Made by a program: the position numbers and the translations under genes
In this document: one piece after another, positions 1-7,552 of the stretch
How positions within the stretch are numbered: the first letter of the stretch is position 1
Layout of the letters: each line of letters starts with the position of its first letter
The notes under the pieces: generated by a model
The model's input: only the letters and a program-made list of their open reading frames with translations
Database searches by the model: none
What the model was told of the DNA's origin: nothing
DNA from: Thermodesulfovibrionales bacterium
GTDB taxonomy: Bacteria; Nitrospirota; Thermodesulfovibrionia; Thermodesulfovibrionales; SM23-35
Assembly (NCBI GenBank): GCA_022013235.1
Contig: JAKLQR010000072.1
Location: 1-13,355 of the forward strand
Direction: 5' to 3'
DNA: 13,355 nucleotides

Positions 1-94
1 AGAGCACGACATCGGCGATTCCGGACTGGACGACAAGCAGCGCGGTAGTCGCGCCAACATTTCCTGCACCGATTATGGATACTTTCTTCTTCAT
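1..94 (-). CDS. mdh: Malate dehydrogenase, N-terminal fragment cut by window edge
   Basis: Reading the minus strand from the ATG at 94 gives 31 residues beginning MKKKVSIIGAGNVGATTALL. This is the beta-alpha-beta nucleotide-binding start of the lactate/malate dehydrogenase family, with the GAGNVG glycine motif near residues 9-14. The family interconverts malate and oxaloacetate using NAD(H) in the cytoplasm. The rest of the gene lies to the left of the window, so substrate residues cannot be inspected. The choice of malate over lactate dehydrogenase rests on the neighbours, a citrate-synthase-like enzyme and isocitrate dehydrogenase on the same strand. The start lies 52 nt downstream of the CBS-domain gene stop, and no strong ribosome binding site is visible before it. 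Confidence 0.8.
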   Translation of the reverse strand, partial: MKKKVSIIGAGNVGATTALLVVQSGIADVVL

Positions 95-146
95 GGCAGA
101 TAGAAATTATAGATGATATGGAAGGGGAATGGCAAGCGGAGGGAGA

Positions 147-1445
147 CTATGCTTCTGCGACTTCTTCAGGCAGTTTCTCGAGCTTTACCTTGGCTATCCT
201 CTGCCCCACCATTTCTGAGATCGTTATTTTCTTGCCATCGGACAGGACGATATCGCCGATCTTTGGGATTTTCTGGAGGGAAGTAAGGAGAAAACCGCTC
301 AAGGTCTCATACTCGGTGGATTCAGGGATATCTATCCCGTAATCCTCCTTCAGGTCGCGGATGCTGATCGAAGCATCTATGAGATATGTCTTGTCTCCCT
401 GTTGGACAACAGGACTTTCCGTATCGTATTCGTCCCTTATCTCCCCGACGATCTCTTCAATGAGGTCTTCCATGGTCACGAGGCCTGAAACCCCTCCGTA
501 TTCATCTATGACCAGAGCCATATGGACGCGTTTTTTCTGCATTTCCTTCAGGAGACTGCTGATCTTCAGGGTTTCCGGGATGAAGAACGGCGGCTTGATA
601 AGCTTGCGTACGTCAACGCTTCCTTTCGCGAGGGCATTCTGAAAGTCTTTCGCATACAGGATTCCCCGGATGTCATTCAGGTCCTTCCCGATCACCGGAT
701 ACCGTGAAAACTGCTCCTCGGTGAGCGTATGTTTGATGTCATCAACAGGCATCTGCAGACTGACGGTTACCATCTGGGTGGTCGGCACCATGACCTCCTT
801 CGCAGACATGTCAGTGAATTCAAACACACTGTGAATGAGCGCCTGCTCCGTTGGTTCGAATATTCCCTGCTCCCCGCCTTCCCTGATGAGCATGCGCACT
901 TCCTCCTCGGAGATCGCCCTCCCGGTATGGGTCTTCTTGCCGAAAGGCTTCAGGAGGACATTGGTGCTGAATGTCAATATTTTCACAAAGATGAACGCGG
1001 CTTTCGAAAAGGTTTCGACGAGTTTCGCTGTTTTTAACCCCACCCGTTCGGGATTGCTCAACGCGATTGATTTAGGGATAAGTTCGCCGAAAATAAGGAG
1101 GAAGTATGTGATGGCAAGCGTCACGATCCCGATTGAAATGACTTCAGCCGAAGCAGCAAAAGGTTGAAAAGGAACCTTTTGGATTGCTGGTTTTATGACC
1201 CGGACAGCAGCCGCCCCTCCGATTGCTGCCGCAAGGACTCCTGCGAGGGTAATGCCTATCTGGATAGTGGCAAGGAACCGGTCTGGCTCTTCTTTGAATT
1301 TTTTCAGAATGAGCGCGTTCTTGTTCCCTTCTTCTACAAGCTGCCGTATCCGCATCCTTCGTGTTGCGACCACCGCGATCTCTGTCGCGGCGAAAAAGCC
1401 GTTCACGATTATAAAGACAACAATGAGAAGGATATCAGACCACAT
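147..1445 (-). CDS. CNNM/CorC (HlyC) family membrane protein with CBS pair
   Basis: 432 residues with the full architecture of the CNNM/CorC family. An N-terminal DUF21 membrane domain spans about residues 1-165, with hydrophobic stretches near 4-27, 59-85 and 101-130 and the conserved NGFFAATE segment and IFGELIPKS motif (118-126). Two CBS domains follow (about 213-275 and 280-338, the second ending VIDEYGGVSGLVTMEDLIEEIVGEI), then a CorC_HlyC C-terminal domain (about 350-425). Family members are linked to Mg/Co/Na transport or membrane-damage tolerance, with CBS domains binding adenine nucleotides; the substrate here cannot be read. It sits between isocitrate dehydrogenase and malate dehydrogenase on the same strand with gaps of 126 and 52 nt, so co-transcription is plausible but a functional link is not implied. 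The ATG at 1445 has only a weak upstream SD. Confidence 0.9.
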   Translation of the reverse strand: MWSDILLIVVFIIVNGFFAATEIAVVATRRMRIRQLVEEGNKNALILKKFKEEPDRFLATIQIGITLAGVLAAAIGGAAAVRVIKPAIQKVPFQPFAASAEVISIGIVTLAITYFLLIFGELIPKSIALSNPERVGLKTAKLVETFSKAAFIFVKILTFSTNVLLKPFGKKTHTGRAISEEEVRMLIREGGEQGIFEPTEQALIHSVFEFTDMSAKEVMVPTTQMVTVSLQMPVDDIKHTLTEEQFSRYPVIGKDLNDIRGILYAKDFQNALAKGSVDVRKLIKPPFFIPETLKISSLLKEMQKKRVHMALVIDEYGGVSGLVTMEDLIEEIVGEIRDEYDTESPVVQQGDKTYLIDASISIRDLKEDYGIDIPESTEYETLSGFLLTSLQKIPKIGDIVLSDGKKITISEMVGQRIAKVKLEKLPEEVAEA

Positions 1446-1571
1446 ATGCGCTCAATAAAATAACGTTGAGTATAGCGTTCGATCTGGTCGGAAGAAAGAT
1501 TTCGAAATTCGGATTTGTTGTTCTATGCGGAGGTTCTATGTTCTGCGAACTGTCGCTGTCCATTGTTCTGG

Positions 1572-2648
1572 TTATTTCAATCGCTTGATGATGGCGTCTG
1601 CCATCTGGAAAGTTTTTGCCGCTGTCGGATCATCAGGAGATGGTTTCAGATCATAGGTTACCTCTTTGCCTTCTCCGACAACAGAGGCTACCGCATGTTC
1701 TAGTCTCTGTGCGGCGTTGAACTCACCCAGGTATTTCAGCATCATTATGCCTGAGAGTATCATAGCAAGGGGGTTCACTTTGTTCAACCCTTTGTACTTC
1801 GGTGCGCTGCCATGCACGGGTTCGAATACTGCGTAGTTCTCACCGAGGTTTGCGCCCGGCGCAACACCGAGCCCTCCGATCAGTCCGGCAGCCAGGTCCG
1901 AAACAATATCGCCGTATAAATTCGGCAGTACGATCACGTCATATAACTCAGGTTTCTGAACGAGTTGCATGCACATATTGTCCACAATTTTGTCTTCGAA
2001 TTCGATGTCCACATACTCTTGTGCAACATTCCGCGCGACCTCGAGGAAGAGGCCGTCTGAATATTTCATGATGTTTGCCTTGTGGACTGCGGTGACCTTT
2101 TTCCTCTTGTTCTTCCGTGCATAGTCAAAGGCGAAACGGACGATTCGTTCAGTGCCAAATACGGAAATAGGTTTGATGCTGATACCCGAGTCCGGCCTGA
2201 TCTGTTTTCCTGTGAGTTTCTGGATCGTTCTAATGAGTTCCTGCGCGCCGGCCGAGTCCTTTTCAAACTCAATGCCTGCATATAAATCCTCTGTATTTTC
2301 CCTTACGATAACAAGGTCGACATTCTCATATCTTGTCTTGACTCCTTTGATAACTTGGGAAGGTCTGAGGCAGCAGTAAAGGTCAAGCGCCTGCCTCAAT
2401 GTCACATTGACGCTCCTGAACCCGGTCCCCACAGGCGTAGTGACAGGCCCCTTGATGGCAACCTTGTTCTTCTGAATGGAATCGAGTACCCTCTGAGGTA
2501 GCGGAGTTCCTTCTTTTTCAAAGACATCGAGTCCGGCGTCCTGCACGTCCCATTGTATGGGAACACCTGTCGCTTCAATCACCCGCTTTGTCGCCTCTGA
2601 TAGTTCAGGTCCTGTGCCGTCGCCGGGTATTAAAGTGATCGTATGCAT
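1572..2648 (-). CDS. icd: Isocitrate dehydrogenase, short isocitrate/isopropylmalate dehydrogenase-family form
   Basis: 358-residue member of the isocitrate/isopropylmalate dehydrogenase family, which oxidatively decarboxylates isocitrate to 2-oxoglutarate with Mg. Residues aligning with known E. coli Icd substrate ligands are all present: S79, N81, R85 and R95 in the SVNVTLRQALDLYCCLRP block, R116 and Y123 in RENTEDLYAG, K190, and the metal aspartates D223, D247 and D251. The phosphorylatable-serine loop plus asparagine argues for isocitrate rather than isopropylmalate. Length resembles NAD-type enzymes, but the cofactor loop reads HGSAPKYKG with K284, Y285 and later Y332, the residues typical of NADP enzymes; the equivalent of E. 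coli R395 is P336. The start is 7 nt after the stop of the upstream synthase gene, at a junction with an 8-bp tandem duplication (2650-2665), so the two genes are probably translated from one message. Confidence 0.88.
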   Translation of the reverse strand: MHTITLIPGDGTGPELSEATKRVIEATGVPIQWDVQDAGLDVFEKEGTPLPQRVLDSIQKNKVAIKGPVTTPVGTGFRSVNVTLRQALDLYCCLRPSQVIKGVKTRYENVDLVIVRENTEDLYAGIEFEKDSAGAQELIRTIQKLTGKQIRPDSGISIKPISVFGTERIVRFAFDYARKNKRKKVTAVHKANIMKYSDGLFLEVARNVAQEYVDIEFEDKIVDNMCMQLVQKPELYDVIVLPNLYGDIVSDLAAGLIGGLGVAPGANLGENYAVFEPVHGSAPKYKGLNKVNPLAMILSGIMMLKYLGEFNAAQRLEHAVASVVGEGKEVTYDLKPSPDDPTAAKTFQMADAIIKRLK

Positions 2649-2655
2649 TATATCT

Positions 2656-3921
2656 TTATATCTTTACTGTCAGTAGCATTTGTACGATATCAGGATAGGT
2701 GGCAATGAACCGCAGTTCATCGTCAGTGAGAGGCTTCTGGGTATGAAGGTTGGCATACTGCACGAGTTCGAGAATCCGTCTCGCCTCATTATCAGTATTG
2801 AAGTGGATGCCGAGTTTGTCATAGACGTGTCTGAACCCCTTGATCCCGCCGTACCCTCCTGTCGTGATGACTCTCCCTGTTTCAGTAAGCTCCGGTTCAC
2901 CCCTCCCCACGTCTTCGGGATCGTATAATTCATAGTTCCGGCGGTCTTTCAGCGCTCCGTCAGCATGTATGCCGGATTCATGGGCAAAGGCATTTGCGCC
3001 GATGCCCGGCTGATTAATCGGGATGGGGATATTGAATGCATAGGATGCGTAGCGAGCGAGCCTCCAGGCCATTTTCAGGTCTACGTGTTCATCGAGGGGT
3101 AATTTGTCTTTCAACCCCTGTGAAAATTTCAGGGCCAGGATAGTCGATACGAGGTCGCAGTTGCCGCAGCGTTCTCCATATCCGTTCACCGTCGTATTAA
3201 TATATGAATCAACGCCGCATTCTATCGCACCCTGCGCGCCTGCAATCGAGACTGCTTCCGCCATGCCAAGGTCATTATGGCAGTGCATTTCTATAGGGAA
3301 CTTTGTCGCGAGCGCCAATGTCTTGATCCGCTCATAAATGGTAATGGGGTCGTCAGTCCCGAGGGTATCGCAATATCTGAAACGGTCAGCGCCGGCCTCT
3401 TTCCCTGCGTTGATGAATTCGAGCAACCCGTTCAGCTCTGTCCTCGATGCATCCTCAGCATTGATCCCTATCGTCTCCGCCCCAAGTTCTCTTGCCGTCT
3501 TGACCGATTCAATAAGAGATTTCAGGAGGTCTTTAAAGACTTTTTTCCCCTGGAATTTTCCGGCAATCATGATCTCCGAAGTCGAGATCGAGATGTTGAG
3601 GTGTTTCAGTTCCGGACAGTTCTTGAAACTCAGTTGCACGTCTTCGGGGACTGCCCTGCACCAGCCTTCGAGGTGGGTTCTCTTTATCGCGCCGAGTTTA
3701 ACCAGTTCGAGATTTGCATTAATATAGTTCACTTCATGCTTCAACGTGGGGAACCCGATCTCGCTCTGAAAGAGCCCCATTTCATCGAAATAGGTGTTAA
3801 GCATTGTTTTAGCCAGTTTGGGGAGGAGAATCCTCGACGTCTGGACGCCGTCCCTGTTTGTTACATCAATGAGATATACTTTTCCTTTCATGTCATTTCT
3901 ACTCTTTCCATAAATTTTCAC
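2656..3921 (-). CDS. Re-citrate synthase-like enzyme (homocitrate/isopropylmalate synthase superfamily)
   Basis: 421 residues from the GTG at 3921, or 411 from the in-frame ATG at 3891. The fold is the HMGL/DRE-TIM barrel: the metal/catalytic segment DVTNRDGVQT (19-28) replaces the usual DTTLRDGEQ, the metal-binding HCHND lies at 213-217, the NTTVNGYGERCGN block at 242-254, and HESGIHADG at 314-322. The DVTNRDGVQT and FQSEIGFPT signatures are, as I remember them, those of the Re-citrate synthase group first described from Clostridium kluyveri, which is related to homocitrate synthase and condenses acetyl-CoA with oxaloacetate. No long C-terminal leucine-regulatory domain is present, against classic LeuA. 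Isocitrate dehydrogenase follows 7 nt downstream and malate dehydrogenase lies further on, fitting a citrate role. Homocitrate or citramalate synthesis are the alternatives. The start is uncertain: the SD AAGGGG at 3926-3921 abuts the GTG. Confidence 0.72.
   Translation of the reverse strand: MKIYGKSRNDMKGKVYLIDVTNRDGVQTSRILLPKLAKTMLNTYFDEMGLFQSEIGFPTLKHEVNYINANLELVKLGAIKRTHLEGWCRAVPEDVQLSFKNCPELKHLNISISTSEIMIAGKFQGKKVFKDLLKSLIESVKTARELGAETIGINAEDASRTELNGLLEFINAGKEAGADRFRYCDTLGTDDPITIYERIKTLALATKFPIEMHCHNDLGMAEAVSIAGAQGAIECGVDSYINTTVNGYGERCGNCDLVSTILALKFSQGLKDKLPLDEHVDLKMAWRLARYASYAFNIPIPINQPGIGANAFAHESGIHADGALKDRRNYELYDPEDVGRGEPELTETGRVITTGGYGGIKGFRHVYDKLGIHFNTDNEARRILELVQYANLHTQKPLTDDELRFIATYPDIVQMLLTVKI
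3888..3911 (-). other. Possible 7-codon leader ORF overlapping the synthase ATG
   Basis: The best-placed SD in front of the synthase gene (AAGGGG, 3926-3921) is 9 nt upstream of an ATG at 3911 that is out of frame with the synthase. That ATG opens a 7-residue ORF, MERVEMT, which stops with TGA at 3890-3888. The stop overlaps the in-frame synthase ATG at 3891 as ATGA, the arrangement typical of translational coupling. It may be a real coupling leader, or the GTG at 3921 may simply be the start with a tight SD. Confidence 0.3.
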
Positions 3922-4029
3922 CCCTTCAGTTCTTCTCTTATGGCGGGGTATTCACAACAGGCACACGAATGGCGCCCTTGAAATTTATCGCAAGATTATC
4001 TTAACCTTACCTTGAGCTTCACAACTCAT

Positions 4030-4059
4030 ATTATCCCACAATTTTATTATGAATTACAA
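4030..4059 (-). promoter_or_regulatory. Candidate sigma-70 promoter for the citrate synthase operon
   Basis: On the minus strand TTGTAA (4059-4054) and GATAAT (4035-4030) are separated by 18 nt, in the AT-rich divergent region between the synthase and fabG. A second similar pair, TTGTGA (4024-4019) and GATAAT (4000-3995), also 18 nt apart, lies just downstream. Both are imperfect and could be chance in AT-rich DNA. No convincing promoter for fabG was found in the same 243-bp gap. Confidence 0.3.
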
Positions 4060-4164
4060 TAACATATCCCATAAGCCTGTCTGTTGTGATTCCCTGCCCG
4101 GGAAATAAACACTGGAAAAGAGAGAGACTCTTTGTTAAAATTAAAGCCAATTTGAGGTGAACAG

Positions 4165-4905
4165 ATGGATTTTAAGGGACAGGTTGCGGTTATCACCGGA
4201 GGGACGCGCGGCATCGGAAAGGCCATTGCCGAGAGTTTGGCAGGGAAGGGTGTAAATCTCGCTGTCGCAAGCAGAAGTGAACAGGACGCGCGCGAGGTGG
4301 CTTCTGCCCTTTCCGCTCAAGGAGTCAAGGCGCTTGGGATGAAACTCGATGTCTCCAGAGCGGAAGATGTCGAGAGAGTCTTTGAAGAAGTCCGGAAGGA
4401 GTTCGGCAGGATAGATATTCTGGTGAATAATGCCGGCATCACAAAAGACGGACTCCTGATGCGCATGAGCGAAGAGGCATGGGATTCCGTAATGGATATT
4501 AACCTGAAGGGAGCTTTCCTCTGTACGAAGGAGGCGATAAAGGACATGGCCAGGCAGCGGTACGGGAGGATTGTCAATATCACCTCGGTTGCGGGTTTCA
4601 TGGGAAATCCCGGACAGGCGAATTACAGCGCGTCCAAGGCCGGTATTGTTGGGTTTACCAAAACAGTCGCAAGAGAATATGCAGGCAGGGAGGTCACAGC
4701 GAATGCGGTAGCCCCCGGGTTTATAGAGACTGCCATGACTGAAGTCCTTTCTGAAAAGATCAGAGAGGAGATGAAAAAACTTATCCCTCTGGGAAGGTTC
4801 GGTTCAGTCGGGGATATTGCCCAAGCGGTTCTCTTTCTCGCTGCGCCTGATTCAGGATATATAACCGGACAGGTAATCCATGTGAACGGCGGCATGTATA
4901 TGTGA
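4165..4905 (+). CDS. fabG: 3-oxoacyl-ACP reductase
   Basis: 246-residue short-chain dehydrogenase, full length for FabG, which reduces 3-oxoacyl-ACP to 3-hydroxyacyl-ACP with NADPH in fatty acid elongation. The Rossmann glycine motif TGGTRGIG lies at 11-18, the NNAG motif at 88-91, and the active-site tetrad is N113, S141, Y154 and K158 (YSASK). The C-terminal SGYITGQVIHVNGGMYM end is typical of FabG. A good SD, GAGGTGA at 4154-4160, precedes the ATG. acpP and fabF follow on the same strand, which separates it from the many other SDR enzymes. The genes usually found upstream (plsX, fabH, fabD) are absent, and the next gene upstream is divergent. Confidence 0.95.
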   Translation: MDFKGQVAVITGGTRGIGKAIAESLAGKGVNLAVASRSEQDAREVASALSAQGVKALGMKLDVSRAEDVERVFEEVRKEFGRIDILVNNAGITKDGLLMRMSEEAWDSVMDINLKGAFLCTKEAIKDMARQRYGRIVNITSVAGFMGNPGQANYSASKAGIVGFTKTVAREYAGREVTANAVAPGFIETAMTEVLSEKIREEMKKLIPLGRFGSVGDIAQAVLFLAAPDSGYITGQVIHVNGGMYM

Positions 4906-4960
4906 CAAAGCTATCAGCGCCGGTATTCGTGTTTCCTTCATTTCGTATCGAGTAACTGGC

Positions 4961-4988
4961 AACTAAGAACTAAGAACTAAGAACTAAG
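4961..4988 (+). repeat. Four perfect tandem copies of the heptamer AACTAAG
   Basis: AACTAAG occurs at 4961, 4968, 4975 and 4982 without mismatch, ending 2 nt before the acpP SD (GGAGGTG, 4991-4997). Because 7 is not a multiple of 3, the TAA in each copy puts stops in all three forward frames, and TAG does so on the reverse strand. It lies in the 97-bp gap between fabG and acpP. Confidence 0.9.
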
Positions 4989-5002
4989 ATGGAGGTGTGT
5001 AA

Positions 5003-5236
5003 ATGATCGAAGAAAAGGTGAAAGAAATAATAGCAAAACAGCTCGGAGTGAGCGCTGCAGAGGTAATCCCCGATGCATCGTTCGTTGAAGACCTCGGCGC
5101 TGATTCACTGGATACGGTCGAACTTGTGATGGCGTTTGAAGAGGCTTTCGGAATCGAGATACCTGATGAAGATGCTGAGAAGATCGCCAAAGTCAAGGAC
5201 GCTATCGAATATATCAACAAAAAGAAAACTGCCTAG
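5003..5236 (+). CDS. acpP: Acyl carrier protein
   Basis: 77-residue acidic protein, the standard ACP length. It carries growing acyl chains on a phosphopantetheine arm attached to S35 in the LGADSLD motif (31-37), followed by the recognition-helix sequence TVELVMAFEEAFGIEIPDED. The SD GGAGGTG at 4991-4997 is well spaced from the ATG. It lies 97 bp after fabG, across a heptamer repeat, and 18 bp before fabF, the classic fabG-acpP-fabF order. Confidence 0.97.
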   Translation: MIEEKVKEIIAKQLGVSAAEVIPDASFVEDLGADSLDTVELVMAFEEAFGIEIPDEDAEKIAKVKDAIEYINKKKTA

Positions 5237-5254
5237 CAGGATAAGAATACCCTG

Positions 5255-6499
5255 ATGGAAAAAAAGAAGGTTGTCGTTACCGGGCTGGGACTCATTACCC
5301 CGCTTGGTATCGGTTTACAAGCAAGCTGGGAAGGCATTGTTGGGGGAAGGTCAGGTATTGTCAGAATTACCCAGTTTGATACGTCAGGATTCCCTACCCA
5401 GATCGCCGGCGAGGTCAAAGGCTTCAATGCCGAGGACTATATCGAGCTCAAAGAGATCAAAAAGATGGACCGGTTTATCCACTTTGCGCTCGCTGCGGCG
5501 GGTATGGCCCTTGATGACGCCGGCCTGAAGATAACGGAGGAAACGGCAGAGAGAACAGGGGTAATCGTCGGTTCAGGCATAGGCGGACTCCATGCGATTG
5601 AGCACTATCATTCCGTATTGCTCGAAAAGGGACCAAAAAGGATAACCCCTTTCTTTATCCCGATGCTTATAGTGAACCTTGCATCAGGACAAATATCGAT
5701 GAAGTTTGGGGCAAAAGGGCCAAACTCGGCGGTTGCGACTGCATGCGCTACCGGCAGCCACGCAATCGGCGACGCCTTCAAGATTATTCAGAGAGGCGAT
5801 GCTGATATAATGATCGCCGGGGGAACAGAGGCAGTCATCACCCCTCTCGGCATCGGGGGGTTTAACGCCATGAAAGCGCTCTCTACAAGGAATGAAGAGC
5901 CTGAGAAGGCGAGCAGGCCCTTTGACAGAGACAGAGACGGATTTATTATGGGAGAAGGGTCGGGGATACTTATACTCGAAAGCATCGAGAGCGCCCTGAA
6001 CAGAGGGGCTAAAATTTATGCGGAACTCGTGGGATACGGTATGACCGCAGATGCGTATCATATGACGTCTCCGTCCCCGCACGGCGAGGGGGCCGCGCGA
6101 TGTATGGCCATGGCTTTGCGGGATGGAAATGTGCAGCCGTCGGACGTGAGTTACATCAATGCCCATGGCACCTCAACGAAACATGGCGACGAACTTGAGA
6201 CACAGGCCATTAAAACGGTATTTCAAGAGGATGCATACAGGATCCCTGTCAGTTCAACAAAGTCCATGACAGGACATCTCCTTGGCGCAGCCGGTGGTGT
6301 TGAGGCTATTTGCACAGCCCTCAGCATTTACCATGACCTGATTCCTCCAACGATCAATCTCGATAATCCCGATCCCGAATGTGATCTCGACTATGTCCCC
6401 CATCTCGCGAGAAAAGCCGATGTCCGGTATGCCTTGACCAATTCGTTCGGATTCGGTGGAACAAACGCCTGTCTCCTGTTCAGGAAATTTGAAAACTAG
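5255..6499 (+). CDS. fabF: 3-oxoacyl-ACP synthase II
   Basis: 414 residues, the usual KAS II length. It condenses malonyl-ACP with acyl-ACP in chain elongation. The catalytic triad of the elongating ketosynthases is visible: C164 in TACATGSHAIG, H304 in NAHGTST and H341 in KSMTGHLLGAAGG, with the supporting lysine K336. The glycine-rich end NSFGFGGTNACL (396-407) is also conserved. The Cys-His-His triad excludes FabH. The gene starts 18 bp after acpP with only a weak AGGA-like SD and is followed by rnc after 15 bp. Confidence 0.96.
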   Translation: MEKKKVVVTGLGLITPLGIGLQASWEGIVGGRSGIVRITQFDTSGFPTQIAGEVKGFNAEDYIELKEIKKMDRFIHFALAAAGMALDDAGLKITEETAERTGVIVGSGIGGLHAIEHYHSVLLEKGPKRITPFFIPMLIVNLASGQISMKFGAKGPNSAVATACATGSHAIGDAFKIIQRGDADIMIAGGTEAVITPLGIGGFNAMKALSTRNEEPEKASRPFDRDRDGFIMGEGSGILILESIESALNRGAKIYAELVGYGMTADAYHMTSPSPHGEGAARCMAMALRDGNVQPSDVSYINAHGTSTKHGDELETQAIKTVFQEDAYRIPVSSTKSMTGHLLGAAGGVEAICTALSIYHDLIPPTINLDNPDPECDLDYVPHLARKADVRYALTNSFGFGGTNACLLFRKFEN

Positions 6500-6514
6500 C
6501 CTGTTTTTTTAGCA

Positions 6515-7210
6515 ATGCAGAATAATGACTATACCGCATTAGAACAGTCTCTCGGATATTCTTTCCGGGACAGACAGCTTCTTATAGAAGCACTGACACA
6601 CCGGTCTTTTTATCACGAGCATCCCGATCAGGCATATGCGTACAATGAAAGGCTTGAATTCCTTGGTGATTCAGTCCTCGGATTCGTAATCGTTGAGTAT
6701 CTCTATTCTCTGGAAAGCAAGCTTCCGGAATCGGTAATGGCCAAGACAAAGTCCTATATTGTCAAGGAGGCTGTGCTCTCCGATCTGGCTTCACACATAT
6801 CGCTTGGCAAACATCTCCGTCTCGGGAAAGGAGAAGAGACGACAGGGGGAAGAACAAAAAGGTCCCTGCTCGCAGACGCTATCGAGGCCGTATTGGGTGC
6901 GCTTTACCTCGACGGCGGATTAGGGGAGGCAAGAAGACTGATCCTGAGATTCCTGAAAGAAAAAATTGATTCCATTATAAGTTCCGGTGAATTTCACGAT
7001 TCCAAAACGGAGTTACAGGAAAAGACCCAGATGCTCTTCGGTTTGATACCGACCTACAAAATCATCAGGCAGGAAGGGGAAGAACACAAGAAAATCTTCA
7101 CCATCGAAGTGCATATAGCCGGGGAGCACTACGGGACAGGCATCGGGAAAAGCAAGAAAGAAGCAGAAATCTCCGCCGCAAAAGAAGCTCTCAAAAAACT
7201 CTCACTGTAA
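6515..7210 (+). CDS. rnc: Ribonuclease III
   Basis: 231 residues, normal for RNase III, which cleaves double-stranded RNA in rRNA and mRNA processing. The signature NERLEFLGDS (44-53) supplies E48 and D52, and D121 and E124 in LLADAIEAVLGALYLDGG complete the metal-binding acidic set of the catalytic domain (about 1-155). A double-stranded RNA-binding domain follows (about 163-230, KTELQEKTQ to GIGKSKKEAEISAAKEAL). It starts 15 bp after fabF with no clear SD, suggesting coupled translation. The fabF-rnc order is common in several phyla. Confidence 0.96.
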   Translation: MQNNDYTALEQSLGYSFRDRQLLIEALTHRSFYHEHPDQAYAYNERLEFLGDSVLGFVIVEYLYSLESKLPESVMAKTKSYIVKEAVLSDLASHISLGKHLRLGKGEETTGGRTKRSLLADAIEAVLGALYLDGGLGEARRLILRFLKEKIDSIISSGEFHDSKTELQEKTQMLFGLIPTYKIIRQEGEEHKKIFTIEVHIAGEHYGTGIGKSKKEAEISAAKEALKKLSL

Positions 7211-7219
7211 TCATTTGTC

Positions 7220-7249
7220 AGCGCATGTTTGACGATCCGGCGCTTTTTT
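7220..7249 (+). terminator. Weak candidate terminator after rnc
   Basis: AGCGC (7220-7224) can pair with GCGCT (7240-7244), followed by a run of T to 7249, 10 bp after the rnc stop. The 5-bp stem and long loop make this a weak intrinsic terminator. Confidence 0.3.
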
Positions 7250-7257
7250 GGTAACGT
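7229..7257 (+). promoter_or_regulatory. Weak candidate promoter for the YHS gene cluster
   Basis: TTGACG (7229-7234) and TAACGT (7252-7257) are 17 nt apart. The -35 box is near consensus but the -10 matches only at its three most conserved positions. It overlaps the candidate rnc terminator, so an independent transcription unit starting here is possible. A 7-bp inverted repeat, CCTGTCT/AGACAGG (7271-7277 and 7290-7296), lies just downstream in the leader. Confidence 0.3.
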
Positions 7258-7336
7258 TTCACTAATGAGGCCTGTCTGTATAAAGAACAAGACAGGTTTA
7301 CACACTGCCGTAATAAGACCAAAGGAGGTGAATCTC

Positions 7337-7492
7337 GTGGCAAAAGATCCGGTTTGCAACATGGACGTTGATGAAAAAAAGGCTGCCGCAACGAGTCTGT
7401 ATAAAGGAGAAACGTATTATTTCTGCGCGAAAATCTGCAAAGAGAAATTTGAAAAGGAGCCGGAGAAGTATAGCAAGAAAGAAGAGGGATAA
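7337..7492 (+). CDS. YHS-domain protein (small metal-binding protein)
   Basis: 51 residues starting at a GTG preceded by an excellent SD, AAGGAGGTGA, 6-7 nt upstream. A longer in-frame start at 7229 exists but lacks both an SD and homology. The sequence MAKDPVCNMDV, then SLYKGETYYFCAKICKEKF, is a near-complete YHS domain with cysteines C7, C30 and C34. YHS domains are often fused to, or neighbours of, copper and heavy-metal ATPases and are thought to bind or deliver metal in the cytoplasm. It begins a cluster of metal-related small genes (secreted Cys/His protein, multicopper oxidase remnant, SHOCT protein), supporting a metal-handling role. The metal itself cannot be read from sequence. Confidence 0.85.
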   Translation: MAKDPVCNMDVDEKKAAATSLYKGETYYFCAKICKEKFEKEPEKYSKKEEG

Positions 7493-7552
7493 CACGGACA
7501 GGCCCTGCTAAATCCAATCGGAAAAATCATTGAATCTCATGAGGAGAAAAAT

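Noticed and set aside
3277..3981. 234-residue open frame on the plus strand opposite the citrate synthase gene
   Set aside because: It lies almost wholly antisense to a clearly conserved enzyme, shows no recognisable motif and has no good SD; it is a shadow frame.
3952..4089. 8-bp inverted repeat TCACAACA/TGTTGTGA across the divergent region, as a regulator site
   Set aside because: The half-sites are about 120 bp apart and short enough to occur by chance; no second operator-like copy supports it.
7229..7336. N-terminal extension of the YHS gene from an upstream start at 7229
   Set aside because: The extension has no homology or SD, while the GTG at 7337 has a near-perfect SD and begins exactly at the YHS domain.
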